This document shows, piece by piece, positions 7,425 to 14,822 of a stretch of DNA of 20,831 nt. The DNA comes from Tyzzerella sp. UBA1042 (GTDB taxonomy: Bacteria; Bacillota; Clostridia; Lachnospirales; Anaerotignaceae). The stretch's first letter is position 1. The number at the start of each line of letters is the position of its first letter. The stretch lies in assembly GCA_002316675.1 (NCBI GenBank), contig DCDZ01000062.1, positions 43,395-64,225 of the forward strand. Direction: 5' to 3'. Position numbers and translations under genes: made by a program. The notes beneath the pieces are model-generated. The model had not been told where the DNA came from. It did no database searches and was given only the letters and a program-made list of their open reading frames with translations.

Positions 7425-7727
7425 TCAATCGATTTTCATTTCATAATCGGCGCTTTTTTGTGCAAACAGCTCCGCCACACGATCAAACTCTCCGTCGTCC
7501 TCCACCAATGCATAGGTTACATCATCGGTATTAATGGAGGTCTCTTTCAAAATAAGGGCCTCCGCCTCATCATCGTCAATCCATTCTGTTTCTACAACCA
7601 ATAAATACCGCTCGCCGCCGCAGGCCACGTTATCAATAATAGAAAATTCAACCTCTGTGCCGTCTTCGGCAGTCATGGTCACTGTTTCAAATTCGCTTTC
7701 ATTCATTTCATCAAAAATATCTGCCAT
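7425..7727 (-). CDS. DUF1292 family protein (YrzB-like)
   Basis: This small acidic protein (100 residues) has the DUF1292 pattern: TMTAEDGTEVEFSIIDNVACGGERYLLVVE near the N-terminus, then an acidic DDDEAEALIL stretch. The family is widespread in Bacillota directly downstream of ruvX and ireB, as here; its biochemical role is unknown. The start is the ATG at 7727: AAGGAGC lies 7 nt upstream and overlaps the ruvX stop codon, implying coupled translation. An upstream ATG at 7751 would add eight residues without a good ribosome site. Confidence 0.9.
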   Translation of the reverse strand: MADIFDEMNESEFETVTMTAEDGTEVEFSIIDNVACGGERYLLVVETEWIDDDEAEALILKETSINTDDVTYALVEDDGEFDRVAELFAQKSADYEMKID

Positions 7728-7740
7728 TTTTACTGCTCCT

Positions 7741-8172
7741 TCATTGCCCATTGTCCCTGCTGTCTAAATATCCTTGCAGAATATGCACCGCAGCCATTTT
7801 ATCAATTACGCTTTTTCTCTTATCGTGGCTTAGCTCCGCCTCACGCAAGGCCCGCTCCGCCGCAATGGTGCTAAAGCGTTCGTCCCACAAAACCACTTTG
7901 ATCTTAGGAAAGCGCCGTTCAATCCGTTCCGCAAAGGCCTTTGTTTTTACGCAACGCTCCCCTTCGGAATTATCCAGATTTTTGGGATACCCCAAAACAA
8001 TGACCTCCGGCTGATATTCCTCCGTCAATTCCGCCAAACGCTTCATGCTTTTTTTATATTCAGCAGGGTTTTCCCTGCGGATAATCTCCACACCCTGAGC
8101 CGTCCATCCAAAAGGATCGCTCACCGCAACGCCGATGGTTTTATCCCCAAAATCCAATCCTAAAATTCGCAA
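7741..8172 (-). CDS. ruvX: RuvX/YqgF Holliday-junction resolvase-like nuclease
   Basis: This 143-residue cytosolic RNase H-fold protein is the usual length for YqgF. The first catalytic Asp lies in MRILGLDFGDKTIGVA (D7), the second acidic site in VVLWDERFST, and the last Asp in DKMAAVHILQGYLD. Family proteins act in 16S rRNA 5'-end processing and have been proposed to resolve Holliday junctions; the sequence alone does not separate these roles. The start is a TTG at 8172 with AGAGGA upstream. It sits between ireB (15 bp gap) and the DUF1292 gene (13 bp). Confidence 0.93.
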   Translation of the reverse strand: MRILGLDFGDKTIGVAVSDPFGWTAQGVEIIRRENPAEYKKSMKRLAELTEEYQPEVIVLGYPKNLDNSEGERCVKTKAFAERIERRFPKIKVVLWDERFSTIAAERALREAELSHDKRKSVIDKMAAVHILQGYLDSRDNGQ

Positions 8173-8187
8173 ACAGGTTCCTCTTTC

Positions 8188-8448
8188 TTATTCATTCCGC
8201 TCCATATAGTCCTTCACCAATTCCTCCAGCAGTTCGTCCCGCTCTAATTTCCGAATCATAACACGGGCATTCATATAGCTGGTGATATAGGTAGGATCCC
8301 CCGATAAAATATATCCCACAATCTGGTTTACAGGGTTATACCCTTTTTCCTTCAAGGCCGTACTTACAGCGATGAGGATTTTTTTCGCTTCGTTTTCGGG
8401 TTCTTTTTCTACTCTTCCAAAATATTGTGTTTCATTGATATTGCTCAT
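8188..8448 (-). CDS. ireB: IreB family regulatory phosphoprotein (UPF0297)
   Basis: This 86-residue protein matches the family's normal length. The conserved blocks NETQYFGRVEKE, LKEKGYNPVNQIVGYILSGDPTYITSY and NARVMIRKLERDELLEELVKDY are all present. In Enterococcus, IreB is phosphorylated by the Ser/Thr kinase IreK and influences cephalosporin tolerance; the role here is inferred. Translation is placed at the ATG at 8448, with GGGGAGTGAG upstream. The frame stays open to 8475 without a ribosome site. In many Bacillota alaS precedes this cluster; here mtaB does. Confidence 0.94.
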   Translation of the reverse strand: MSNINETQYFGRVEKEPENEAKKILIAVSTALKEKGYNPVNQIVGYILSGDPTYITSYMNARVMIRKLERDELLEELVKDYMERNE

Positions 8449-8499
8449 ACTGCTCACTCCCCATCCCTCGTTCATTCGCTGTCATTCTCATCTTACTTC

Positions 8500-8528
8500 A
8501 TCATAATATAAACCAAAGCGGATTGCAA
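8500..8528 (-). promoter_or_regulatory. Internal promoter before ireB-ruvX-DUF1292
   Basis: On the minus strand -35 TTGCAA (8528 to 8523), a 17-bp spacer and -10 TATGAT (8505 to 8500) lie in the 102-bp gap between mtaB and ireB. Transcription would start near 8493, about 45 nt before the ireB ATG. It allows these three genes to be expressed apart from the upstream run. Confidence 0.6.
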
Positions 8529-8550
8529 CCATATTCTCCTTACAGAATGT

Positions 8551-9849
8551 TTACAAAATCGCCTCACCAAGGGCATACTCCTCTGTGATGTCCGTTATTT
8601 TTGTGAAAACCAGCCGGTTGGACAAATCCTCAGGGCTATTTGTAAGCACCTTCATGTAATTTGAAGTATGCCCTTCATAAATGCCCTCCTCCACAGATTT
8701 TTCATACAAAACCTCTACGGTTTTGCCCATATATTTTTCTAAAAAGGCCTTGCTCATTGCTTCGCTTAAGGCAAGAAGGCTGTGGCTTCTTTCTGTTTTC
8801 ACATGATTTTGAATCTGATCCTTCCGTTCCGCCGCAGGGGTACCCTTTTTGGGGGAATAAGGGAAAACGTGAATTTTTGCAAAGGCCATTTCCTTTGCAA
8901 AGGCATAGGATTCCTGAAAATCAACGGCCGTTTCACCGGGAAAGCCCACAATAATATCCGTGGTAATGGCCGCATCGGGCAGATATTTTCGCAAAAGCAT
9001 CACGGCTTCACGGTATTTTCGGGTGTCATACCTACGGTTCATTTCCTTCAGCGTTCTGTCACAGCCGCTTTGCAAGGAAAGATGAAAATGATGGCACACC
9101 TTCCATAGCTCTGCCATGGCCTTTGCAAATTCCTCCGTCACAACATTCGGCTCAATGGAACTGAAACGGATGCGCTTGATGCCCTCCACTTGGTGCACAA
9201 GGCGCAAAACCTCTAAAAGGCTTGTATCCTTCCTATCCTTCCCATAGCTTGCCACATGAATTCCTGCCAAAACAACTTCTTGAAATCCATTTTTCGCTAG
9301 CTGTCTTACTTCCACTAAAACATCCTGAGGATCTCTGCTGCGGATGGGTCCACGGGCATAGGGGATGATGCAATAAGAACAATACTGGCTGCATCCATCC
9401 TGAATTTTTAAATAGGCACGGGTACGGTTTGCTAATTTTTGTATGGACAGCGGCTCAAAAATCCGCTCCTTCATAATATCCGTTACATGGTTTTCCACAC
9501 CCCCTTGAGGGTTATAGGCTTCCACCAGTTCCACAATTTGACCCCGGTCCTTTGTACCAATCACCAAATTCACACCCTCCACAGACATAATTTCCTTAGG
9601 CGCCGTTTGGGCATAGCAGCCCACCACAGCCACCACGGCAGTTTCATTTTGCCGCTTCACCTTGCGGATCAGCTGTCTGGATTTTTTATCCCCAAAATTG
9701 GTTACTGTACAGGTATTAATGACATACACATCTGCCGGTTGGTCGATGCCTACGATTTCATAGCCCTTTTCCTGAAATAATTCGGCAATAGCTTCACTCT
9801 CATATTGATTCACCTTGCATCCAAGGGCATAGCTTGCTGCTCTTTTCAT
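8551..9849 (-). CDS. mtaB: MtaB-type tRNA t6A37 methylthiotransferase (MiaB-like radical SAM)
   Basis: This 432-residue enzyme adds a methylthio group to C2 of N6-threonylcarbamoyladenosine at tRNA position 37 (ms2t6A). The N-terminal MTTase domain carries the three cluster cysteines C11 (ALGCKVNQYE), C47 (NTCTVT) and C78 (VVGCYAQ). The radical SAM CxxxCxxC is C153, C157 and C160 (CSQYCSYC). A C-terminal TRAM domain region follows. The ALGCKVNQ signature and the length favour MtaB (YqeV) over MiaB or RimO. The start is the ATG at 9849, preceded by GGAG. A TTG at 9876 overlapping the HAD stop lacks a ribosome site. Confidence 0.94.
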   Translation of the reverse strand: MKRAASYALGCKVNQYESEAIAELFQEKGYEIVGIDQPADVYVINTCTVTNFGDKKSRQLIRKVKRQNETAVVAVVGCYAQTAPKEIMSVEGVNLVIGTKDRGQIVELVEAYNPQGGVENHVTDIMKERIFEPLSIQKLANRTRAYLKIQDGCSQYCSYCIIPYARGPIRSRDPQDVLVEVRQLAKNGFQEVVLAGIHVASYGKDRKDTSLLEVLRLVHQVEGIKRIRFSSIEPNVVTEEFAKAMAELWKVCHHFHLSLQSGCDRTLKEMNRRYDTRKYREAVMLLRKYLPDAAITTDIIVGFPGETAVDFQESYAFAKEMAFAKIHVFPYSPKKGTPAAERKDQIQNHVKTERSHSLLALSEAMSKAFLEKYMGKTVEVLYEKSVEEGIYEGHTSNYMKVLTNSPEDLSNRLVFTKITDITEEYALGEAIL

Positions 9850-9872
9850 GGTTTTCTCCGTTCTTTTCAGGT

Positions 9873-10664
9873 TCAAAGCCCGGTTATTCCCCGAATGGCT
9901 TTGACTACCCCACCTTTATTATTGCTTCCCGCTTGAAAACGGGCATATTTTTTCACACCTTCTGCGGCACCCTCCATGGCATAGCTGTAATAGGCCTGCT
10001 TGAGCATTTCCACATCATTATATTGATCCCCAAAAACCATGGTTTCCTTAGGGGAGATGCCCCACATATTCTGTAATGCGGCTACGGCCGTTCCCTTTGT
10101 GATGCCCTTGCGTCCTGTGTCTAAGCAGGCATCCCCGGAAATCACAAGGTCCAAATCTTCATGGAGCATGGGCCGCAATTTTCCATAGCAGCTTTCCGCA
10201 CTTTCCCCTTCATAGGAAATCATGGAGACCTTTATAATATCATCCTTCACATGAAATAAATCCTCTGCCAAACACATTTCATAGTGAAACAGCGGCGAGG
10301 ACAAATATTTTAAAAGCTCCGGACTTCTTGTGTAGCTATAATATTTAGAGCAAAGGAGAGGCTCCACACCCTTTAGGGTGAAAATACGGTCAAGGCAATG
10401 AGCCACATCCTTCTGCTCCATGGGCTCAACCACAAGCTCCTTGCCATCGTCAACCACAAAGGCACCGTTTTCCGCAATGACCACAACATCCTTAATCTGC
10501 TGTTGAAAGTGCTTTTTCAAACTGGGATATTGGCGGCCGCTGGCAACCACAAACCGAATGCCCTTCTCCTTTAATTTGGGCAGAAGTCCGTAAATTTCCC
10601 CATCAATATTTTTTGCATCATCCAGCAATGTGCCATCCATATCTGATACAATTAATTTTATCAT
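9873..10664 (-). CDS. Cof-type HAD-IIB family phosphatase
   Basis: This 263-residue haloacid-dehalogenase superfamily hydrolase carries motif I SDMDGTLLDD (D8 nucleophile, D10), motif II VVASGRQ, a Lys in GITKGTAV and the acidic motif FGDQYNDVEML. A large cap inserted between motifs II and III places it in the IIB/Cof group. Such enzymes dephosphorylate small phosphometabolites, often flavin or sugar phosphates; the substrate here cannot be read from sequence. The ATG at 10664 has GGGGGATAAG upstream. The gene follows the 184-residue protein by 9 bp and precedes mtaB by 23 bp. Confidence 0.92.
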   Translation of the reverse strand: MIKLIVSDMDGTLLDDAKNIDGEIYGLLPKLKEKGIRFVVASGRQYPSLKKHFQQQIKDVVVIAENGAFVVDDGKELVVEPMEQKDVAHCLDRIFTLKGVEPLLCSKYYSYTRSPELLKYLSSPLFHYEMCLAEDLFHVKDDIIKVSMISYEGESAESCYGKLRPMLHEDLDLVISGDACLDTGRKGITKGTAVAALQNMWGISPKETMVFGDQYNDVEMLKQAYYSYAMEGAAEGVKKYARFQAGSNNKGGVVKAIRGITGL

Positions 10665-10673
10665 CTTATCCCC

Positions 10674-11228
10674 CTATATCTTGTTTATTTTAAAAAACAC
10701 AGGAAGTATCTTCAGTGCAATGTCTACATCTTTTCCCGACAGCCAAATGAAATATTTACGCAGCAGTTCCCATTTTTGCCGTTTTAGCAAAACCCTGGAG
10801 CAAATTTCTTCCATTTCGCCTAGTTTTTCTATAATTTCATCCTTTTCGTGCTTGGATAAGCCCTCCATAAAGCCAAACTCCAAGCGAAGCTGTGTAAAAT
10901 CCACATCCATCACAATTTCGTTTTGTTCCTTCTTTAAATAATATTCCAAAAGCCCCTCATTTTTATAACCATTTTGACGAAAGCCTTCCAAGCGTTCCAT
11001 TAATTTTTTCACATTTTCACGATAAGCCTCTGCCTGCAGTGCTGTTTTCTCGTAAGGCTGAAGAACTGTAAGCCCGTCGCAAAAGCCGTTGATTTCATCC
11101 TTGTAGGTATTCACCAAATAGCGAAATAAAACGGACATTTTTTCCGCATCATAGGAAGAAGCCTCCCATGTTTTGAGGCAGCGGTCAATATCTTCATCTA
11201 GTTTTTTGCAAAACGCCTTCTTCTCCAT
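10674..11228 (-). CDS. Unrecognised helical protein
   Basis: I do not recognise this 184-residue protein. It is charged and predicted mostly helical, with Lys/Glu-rich stretches (ENVKKLMERLEGF, KHEKDEIIEKLGEMEEI) that could form coiled coils. It has no signal peptide. The only hydrophobic stretch is short and C-terminal (ALKILPVFFK). It is the first gene after a good promoter and is tightly linked (9 bp) to the HAD phosphatase, so it is probably co-expressed with HAD and mtaB. Codon use looks like its neighbours. No function is proposed. Confidence 0.8.
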   Translation of the reverse strand: MEKKAFCKKLDEDIDRCLKTWEASSYDAEKMSVLFRYLVNTYKDEINGFCDGLTVLQPYEKTALQAEAYRENVKKLMERLEGFRQNGYKNEGLLEYYLKKEQNEIVMDVDFTQLRLEFGFMEGLSKHEKDEIIEKLGEMEEICSRVLLKRQKWELLRKYFIWLSGKDVDIALKILPVFFKINKI

Positions 11229-11284
11229 CCAGACCCCATCCCTTCAGCAACGATAACCGCCCAGACACTACTTTTTATGCTTGC

Positions 11285-11314
11285 AGTATATCATAAAAAG
11301 AAGGGATTTTGCAA
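11285..11314 (-). promoter_or_regulatory. Promoter of the 184-residue protein-HAD-mtaB operon
   Basis: On the minus strand TTGCAA (11314 to 11309), an 18-bp spacer and TATACT (11290 to 11285) preceded by TGA give an extended -10 promoter. Transcription would start near 11278, about 50 nt before the first gene. Confidence 0.65.
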
Positions 11315-11333
11315 GGCTGGCGCAAAAGGAAAA

Positions 11334-11357
11334 GAGTCCTTCCCGCAGGAAAAACTC
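11334..11357 (-). terminator. Terminator of the 152-residue orphan gene
   Basis: On the minus strand GAGT and ACTC, then TTCC and GGAA, pair around a TGCG loop with a 2x2 mismatch between the two helices, followed by TTTTCC. It lies 10 bp after the stop at 11368 and is of moderate strength. Confidence 0.5.
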
Positions 11358-11367
11358 TCTCTTTGTT

Positions 11368-11826
11368 TTAAATCTCGTTTTCATCCTCAACAATAACCAC
11401 CATGCCGCCCAAGCGCCTGTTCAGCTCGCTTCTGGTGATCTTGATAATATTGGGCGTAACACCATCCTCCTGTACTTCAATGAAGTAAGGCTCTTCGTTG
11501 TCGCAATCGTTTTCATCCAGCCAACCGCCGAAGAAGGACAGAATTGCCCGCATGATTTCCACGCTGTGACCCCAATAATCCAAATCCAGAAAAATCATAC
11601 GATTCTTTTCTCCGTTTTTGGAAAATTTGCGGCTTTTATAAACCATTGTAAAAAGCCGTCTTTCCTCGCCCTTGTATGTGAAATAAACTGCCATTTCGTT
11701 GCTTTCACCAAAACGGTTTTCATAGCGGTTTACTTTAGCACCGGGATCGAAATATTTTAAAATAAACTGATAGAGCTGTTCAAGTTCTATTTCTTTTGTA
11801 ATATATCCATGAGTTTTTGCTGTCAT
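11368..11826 (-). CDS. Unrecognised acidic protein
   Basis: I do not recognise this 152-residue soluble protein. It has mixed alpha/beta character and an acidic tail (VVIVEDENEI). Notable patches are ERRLFTMVYKSRKF, MIFLDLDYWGHSVEIMRAILSFFGGWLDENDCDNEEPYF and IKITRSELNRRLGGMVV. The ATG at 11826 has AAAGGATG upstream; the open frame upstream of it overlaps the promoter and is not translated. The gene stands alone between its own near-consensus promoter and a terminator, so it is regulated separately. A structural or regulatory role is possible, but nothing supports one. Confidence 0.8.
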   Translation of the reverse strand: MTAKTHGYITKEIELEQLYQFILKYFDPGAKVNRYENRFGESNEMAVYFTYKGEERRLFTMVYKSRKFSKNGEKNRMIFLDLDYWGHSVEIMRAILSFFGGWLDENDCDNEEPYFIEVQEDGVTPNIIKITRSELNRRLGGMVVIVEDENEI

Positions 11827-11896
11827 AGATGGCACATCCTTTCTAGGCTCTCTCGTGTCAAAATATTTTGTGTGCGAAATATCTCTTTCTGATTGC

Positions 11897-11925
11897 ATTA
11901 TACAGTAACATATCCGCCATGACAA
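11897..11925 (-). promoter_or_regulatory. Near-consensus promoter of the orphan acidic-protein gene
   Basis: On the minus strand -35 TTGTCA (11925 to 11920), exactly 17 bp, then -10 TATAAT (11902 to 11897). Transcription would start near 11890, leaving about 64 nt of leader. It is one of the two strongest promoters by consensus in the window. Confidence 0.75.
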
Positions 11926-11991
11926 TAGTAATCAGGGAGAATCTTAATGAGAATATCACAGCCTTTTTTATCCATTTATCACAATAAAAAA

Positions 11992-12003
11992 CCATATATA
12001 TGG
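11992..12003 (-). terminator. Weak AT-rich terminator after mtnN
   Basis: The palindrome CCATATATATGG on the minus strand follows the mtnN stop by about 50 bp. It has AAAA on its 5' side and TTTTTTATT after it. Only two GC pairs per arm make it a weak intrinsic terminator, but the position and T-tract fit. Confidence 0.4.
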
Positions 12004-12055
12004 GCTTTTATGTATTTTTTATTTTTGCTTCCCTATGAGGATAGGGGAGTAAAAA

Positions 12056-12754
12056 TTACATTTTTCCCAATATTTTTTCCACAAGCTCACTGCTGCGCTG
12101 AGCCGCCATCAGGCTGAATTTTTCAAAAGAAAGGGTGGCTTCCTCCCCTGCGCCGTCGGAAATAGCCCGCACAATTAAAAAGGGAATACGGTTCAGCCAG
12201 CAGGCTTGGGCAATGGCCGCCCCCTCCATTTCCGCACAGACACCCTGCACGTTTTTACGGATTTTTGCCTTGCCTTCCTTTGTGCAAATAAATTGGTCTC
12301 CGCTGGCAATACGCCCCGGTATAACCTGAAAGCCCTCTGCAATTTCTGCGGCGGAGGCCTGTGCCAAACGCAGCAATTCCTCGTCGGCTTTAAAATAGCT
12401 TTCCGCCATACGGGGGATTGTGCCAATGGGGTCTCCCAAGGGGGAGGTGTCCATATCGTGCTGCACTGCATCCGTAGAAATCACAATATCCCCGATATGC
12501 AGCTCTTCAATCAGCCCGCCGGCAACCCCCAGCACAAGGATATAATCAACACCAAATAAATCAATCATGGCTTGGGTGCAAATGGCAGCGTTCACCTTGC
12601 CGATGCCGCTTCTGACCAAAACAATATTGTTTCCTTTATACCTTCCAATAAAAAATGTCAACCCAACCACATTTTTTGTTGTCACAACTTCTATTTTTTC
12701 CTTCAAACAAAGAATTTCTTCCTCCATTGCACCGATTATGCCAATGGTTTTCAT
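12056..12754 (-). CDS. mtnN: 5'-methylthioadenosine/S-adenosylhomocysteine nucleosidase (Pfs)
   Basis: This 232-residue cytosolic enzyme cleaves adenine from methylthioadenosine and S-adenosylhomocysteine, feeding methionine salvage and the activated methyl cycle (and, with LuxS, AI-2; no luxS is here). The start GIIGAMEEEI carries the catalytic Glu. LGVAGGL follows, then the purine/ribose site GVCAEMEGAAIAQ and the catalytic Asp in VRAISDGAGEEA. From the ATG at 12754 the length equals the E. coli enzyme (232); GGAG lies 9 nt upstream. The extra in-frame codons back to 12832 overlap the promoter. The gene is monocistronic and divergent from the 12937 operon. Confidence 0.95.
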   Translation of the reverse strand: MKTIGIIGAMEEEILCLKEKIEVVTTKNVVGLTFFIGRYKGNNIVLVRSGIGKVNAAICTQAMIDLFGVDYILVLGVAGGLIEELHIGDIVISTDAVQHDMDTSPLGDPIGTIPRMAESYFKADEELLRLAQASAAEIAEGFQVIPGRIASGDQFICTKEGKAKIRKNVQGVCAEMEGAAIAQACWLNRIPFLIVRAISDGAGEEATLSFEKFSLMAAQRSSELVEKILGKM

Positions 12755-12790
12755 CCTATTCATCTCCGTTCTATGATAAGTACTGTTTGA

Positions 12791-12809
12791 CGGACGAAAT
12801 CTTCGCCCG
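12791..12809 (-). other. Hairpin at the predicted 5' end of the mtnN mRNA
   Basis: On the minus strand CGGGCGAA, a GAT loop and TTCGTCCG form an 8-bp stem with one G-T pair. It begins about 5 nt after the predicted transcription start (near 12814). This position fits a 5'-end RNA-stabilising stem; the leader is too short and unlike known SAM/SAH riboswitches. Confidence 0.4.
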
Positions 12810-12820
12810 ATATTGCTTTT

Positions 12821-12850
12821 ATCATACCACAATATCTGTCTCTTTTACAA
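12821..12850 (-). promoter_or_regulatory. Promoter of mtnN
   Basis: On the minus strand TTGTAA (12850 to 12845), an 18-bp spacer and TATGAT (12826 to 12821). Transcription would start near 12814, giving a leader of about 60 nt. Its -35 lies 27 bp from the -35 of the divergent promoter. Confidence 0.6.
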
Positions 12851-12876
12851 GAGAACATATTTTACTTTGTCCTGCG

Positions 12877-12905
12877 TTGCAAAATCTTTGTATCTTTTGT
12901 ATACT
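12877..12905 (+). promoter_or_regulatory. Promoter of the amidotransferase-mscS-DUF951 operon
   Basis: TTGCAA (12877-12882), a 17-bp spacer and TATACT (12900-12905). The predicted start near 12912 is about 25 nt before the ATG, with AAGGAAGGA as ribosome site. Confidence 0.65.
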
Positions 12906-12936
12906 ATTAGGAAAGAACTGAAAAAGGAAGGATTGT

Positions 12937-13638
12937 ATGCAGCCGATAATCGGAATTACCCCAGACTATGACCCTACAGTGCATAGATATAAAATCCATG
13001 AGGATTATATTTCCGCCATTTCTTCGGCGGGAGGATGCCCTATTCTGCTGTTTCCCCACAACGAAATCCCGTCTTTTTTAGACGGGATTGTGTTCAGCGG
13101 CGGCGGGGATATTGACCCTCTTTTGTTTGGGGAGGAGCCCTTGTTTCAAAGCGGCGAAATTTCTCCTGTAAGGGATGCTTTTGAGCTTTCCTTGTGCAAG
13201 CAAGCCATGGCTCGGGATATTCCCCTGCTGGGCATCTGCCGGGGAATGCAAATCATAAATATTGCTTTGGGCGGCACAATTTTTCAGGATATTTCCGTCC
13301 AAACAAACAGCAAGCTGAAGCATAGCCAGCAGGCCCCCCGGGACTATGCAACCCATAGCATTTTTATTGAAGAAAACTCCCTGCTGTCTGCCCTGTGGGA
13401 GAAGGAAACGGCCTCGGTAAATTCCTTTCACCATCAAGCCGTGGCATTTTTGGGGGAAAATTTACAAGCTTCGGCAAAAAGCCGGGACGGCCTAACGGAA
13501 GCCCTGGAGCATAAGGAAAAGCCCTTTGTTTTAGGCGTGCAATGGCACCCCGAGGCCATGATGCATACAACAGAACAAAAGAAGCTCTTTGCCGCTTTTT
13601 TAAAAGCAGCGGAGGCTTTTCATAAACACAGGAGGTAA
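12937..13638 (+). CDS. Class-I glutamine amidotransferase-like, gamma-glutamyl-GABA hydrolase family (peptidase C26)
   Basis: This 233-residue protein has the PuuD/C26 fold. The nucleophile is C101 in LLGICRGMQIINIALGGT, an oxyanion-side GGGD lies at residues 56-59 (FSGGGDIDP), SFHHQAV is the conserved His pair, and H204/E206 in VQWHPE complete the triad. Family members hydrolyse gamma-glutamyl amides such as gamma-glutamyl-GABA in putrescine breakdown. No other putrescine genes are present, so the substrate is open. The ATG has AAGGAAGGA 5 nt upstream. The stop codon is part of the ribosome site region of mscS, 2 bp from its ATG. Confidence 0.92.
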   Translation: MQPIIGITPDYDPTVHRYKIHEDYISAISSAGGCPILLFPHNEIPSFLDGIVFSGGGDIDPLLFGEEPLFQSGEISPVRDAFELSLCKQAMARDIPLLGICRGMQIINIALGGTIFQDISVQTNSKLKHSQQAPRDYATHSIFIEENSLLSALWEKETASVNSFHHQAVAFLGENLQASAKSRDGLTEALEHKEKPFVLGVQWHPEAMMHTTEQKKLFAAFLKAAEAFHKHRR

Positions 13639-13640
13639 GT

Positions 13641-14498
13641 ATGGAAAAACTCCAAGCACTCTTTGCTCCCGAATCCATCATAAAAACAGGTACGGAAATG
13701 GGCATTACCGCCTTAAAAATTATAGGGACGCTGCTCTTTTGCTGGGTCATTATCCGTGTTTCCAGCTGCTTGGCCCAAAGATTTTTTCAAAAGCAAACAC
13801 AAAAGCATCACCTTGCCATGACTGAACGCAAGGCCAACACCCTCAATTCCATTACCACAAGTATATTGAAATACCTCGTTTATTTTGTGGGGCTTTTTAC
13901 AATTTTAAGCTTTGTGGGGATAGACAGCAAGTCCTTATTGGTCATTGCCAGTGCCGGCTCCGTTGCCATCGGCTTAGGCGCACAAAGCGTGGTTACCGAT
14001 ATGCTGGAGGGCTTTTTCATCCTCTTTGAGGATCACTATGCCGTGGGGGATATTGTGACCATTCAGGACATTACCGGCACCGTGGAAAGCGTAACCCTGC
14101 GTTATACAAAAATCAGAGATGCCCAAGGAAGGGTACACATTATTCCCAACGGTTCCGTGGGCATTGTAACAAATATGTCCAACGATTTTATCAATGCAGT
14201 AGTCACCGTAGGCATTGCCTATGAGGAAAATATCGATCATGTGCTGCTGATTCTTCAAGATGAAATGGAAAAAACAAAGGATATTGACGGCATATTGGAA
14301 ACACCCGTTATTGCCGGCGTTGTAGGCTTAGAGGAATCGGCGGTTTCCATCCGCATTGTGGCCAAATGCAGGATAAAAACAAACTTTGCCGTGGAGGTAG
14401 AGCTGCGCAGGCGCATCAAAAACCGTTTGGATCGAGAGGGTGTGGCCGTTCCTTCCCTCAAGCGCTCCATTCAAATCATACAGGAAAAGGAGAAATAA
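13641..14498 (+). CDS. mscS: MscS-family small-conductance mechanosensitive channel
   Basis: This 285-residue membrane protein opens under membrane tension to release solutes on hypo-osmotic shock. It has three N-terminal transmembrane helices (about 20-42, 72-92 and 97-130). The pore helix TM3 is Gly/Ala-rich (SAGSVAIGLGAQSVVTDMLEGFFILFEDHYAVGD). The cytosolic beta domain follows (VTIQDITGTVESVTLRYTKIRDAQGRVHIIPNGS) and then an alpha/beta C-terminal part. The length matches E. coli MscS (286). AGGAGG at 13630-13635 runs straight into the upstream TAA and is ideally placed for the ATG at 13641, so translation is coupled. Confidence 0.95.
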   Translation: MEKLQALFAPESIIKTGTEMGITALKIIGTLLFCWVIIRVSSCLAQRFFQKQTQKHHLAMTERKANTLNSITTSILKYLVYFVGLFTILSFVGIDSKSLLVIASAGSVAIGLGAQSVVTDMLEGFFILFEDHYAVGDIVTIQDITGTVESVTLRYTKIRDAQGRVHIIPNGSVGIVTNMSNDFINAVVTVGIAYEENIDHVLLILQDEMEKTKDIDGILETPVIAGVVGLEESAVSIRIVAKCRIKTNFAVEVELRRRIKNRLDREGVAVPSLKRSIQIIQEKEK

Positions 14499-14501
14499 AT
14501 T

Positions 14502-14693
14502 ATGGTTTTTTCTGTGGGAGATATTGTACAAATGAAAAAAACGCACCCCTGCGGCTCCAACCAGTGGGAAGTTTTGCGTGTGGGCATGGATTTTCGCATC
14601 AAATGCTGTGGCTGTGGCCATATGGTGATGCTGCCCAGAGTGAAATTTGAGAAGAACGTAAAGAAAATTATTTCTCAAAGGAAGCAGGAATAA
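14502..14693 (+). CDS. DUF951 family small protein
   Basis: This 63-residue protein shows the DUF951 pattern: VGDIVQMKKTHPCGSNQWEVLRVGMDFRIKCCGCGHMVMLPR. Conserved cysteines at HPCG and KCCGCGH may bind a metal, but I infer that only from spacing. The fold is a small beta barrel in the family; its function is unknown. It starts 3 bp after the mscS stop, with AAAGGAG upstream inside the end of mscS. A tight mscS-DUF951 pair is seen in other Bacillota, as far as I recall. Confidence 0.92.
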   Translation: MVFSVGDIVQMKKTHPCGSNQWEVLRVGMDFRIKCCGCGHMVMLPRVKFEKNVKKIISQRKQE

Positions 14694-14768
14694 AACATTC
14701 TGTTTTTTTACAAAACCCTTGCAGGAACCAAGCGTTTTATAAAAAGCGGCAACTTTGCCGACACCTGA

Positions 14769-14805
14769 AAATCCCCCTCTATTTGTAACAAATAGAAGGG
14801 GATTT
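14769..14805. terminator. Bidirectional terminator between DUF951 and the P-type ATPase gene
   Basis: Bases 14769-14785 and 14789-14805 pair over 17 bp with a single C-A mismatch and a 3-nt TAA loop; the arms begin AAATCCCC and end GGGGATTT. It lies about 75 bp after DUF951 and 17 bp after the convergent ATPase stop. Confidence 0.8.
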
Positions 14806-14822
14806 CTATTCCCAAATACTGC

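Noticed and set aside
10674..11228. Assignment of the 184-residue protein to a toxin or abortive-infection family
   Set aside because: Only general helical charge patterns support this; no catalytic motif or antitoxin-like partner is present.
12754..12814. SAM/SAH riboswitch upstream of mtnN
   Set aside because: The leader is only about 60 nt and shows a single simple hairpin without the conserved core of any riboswitch I know.
12755..12832. N-terminal extension of mtnN
   Set aside because: It overlaps the mtnN promoter and leader hairpin; the ATG at 12754 gives exactly the normal family length and start MKTIGIIGAMEEE.
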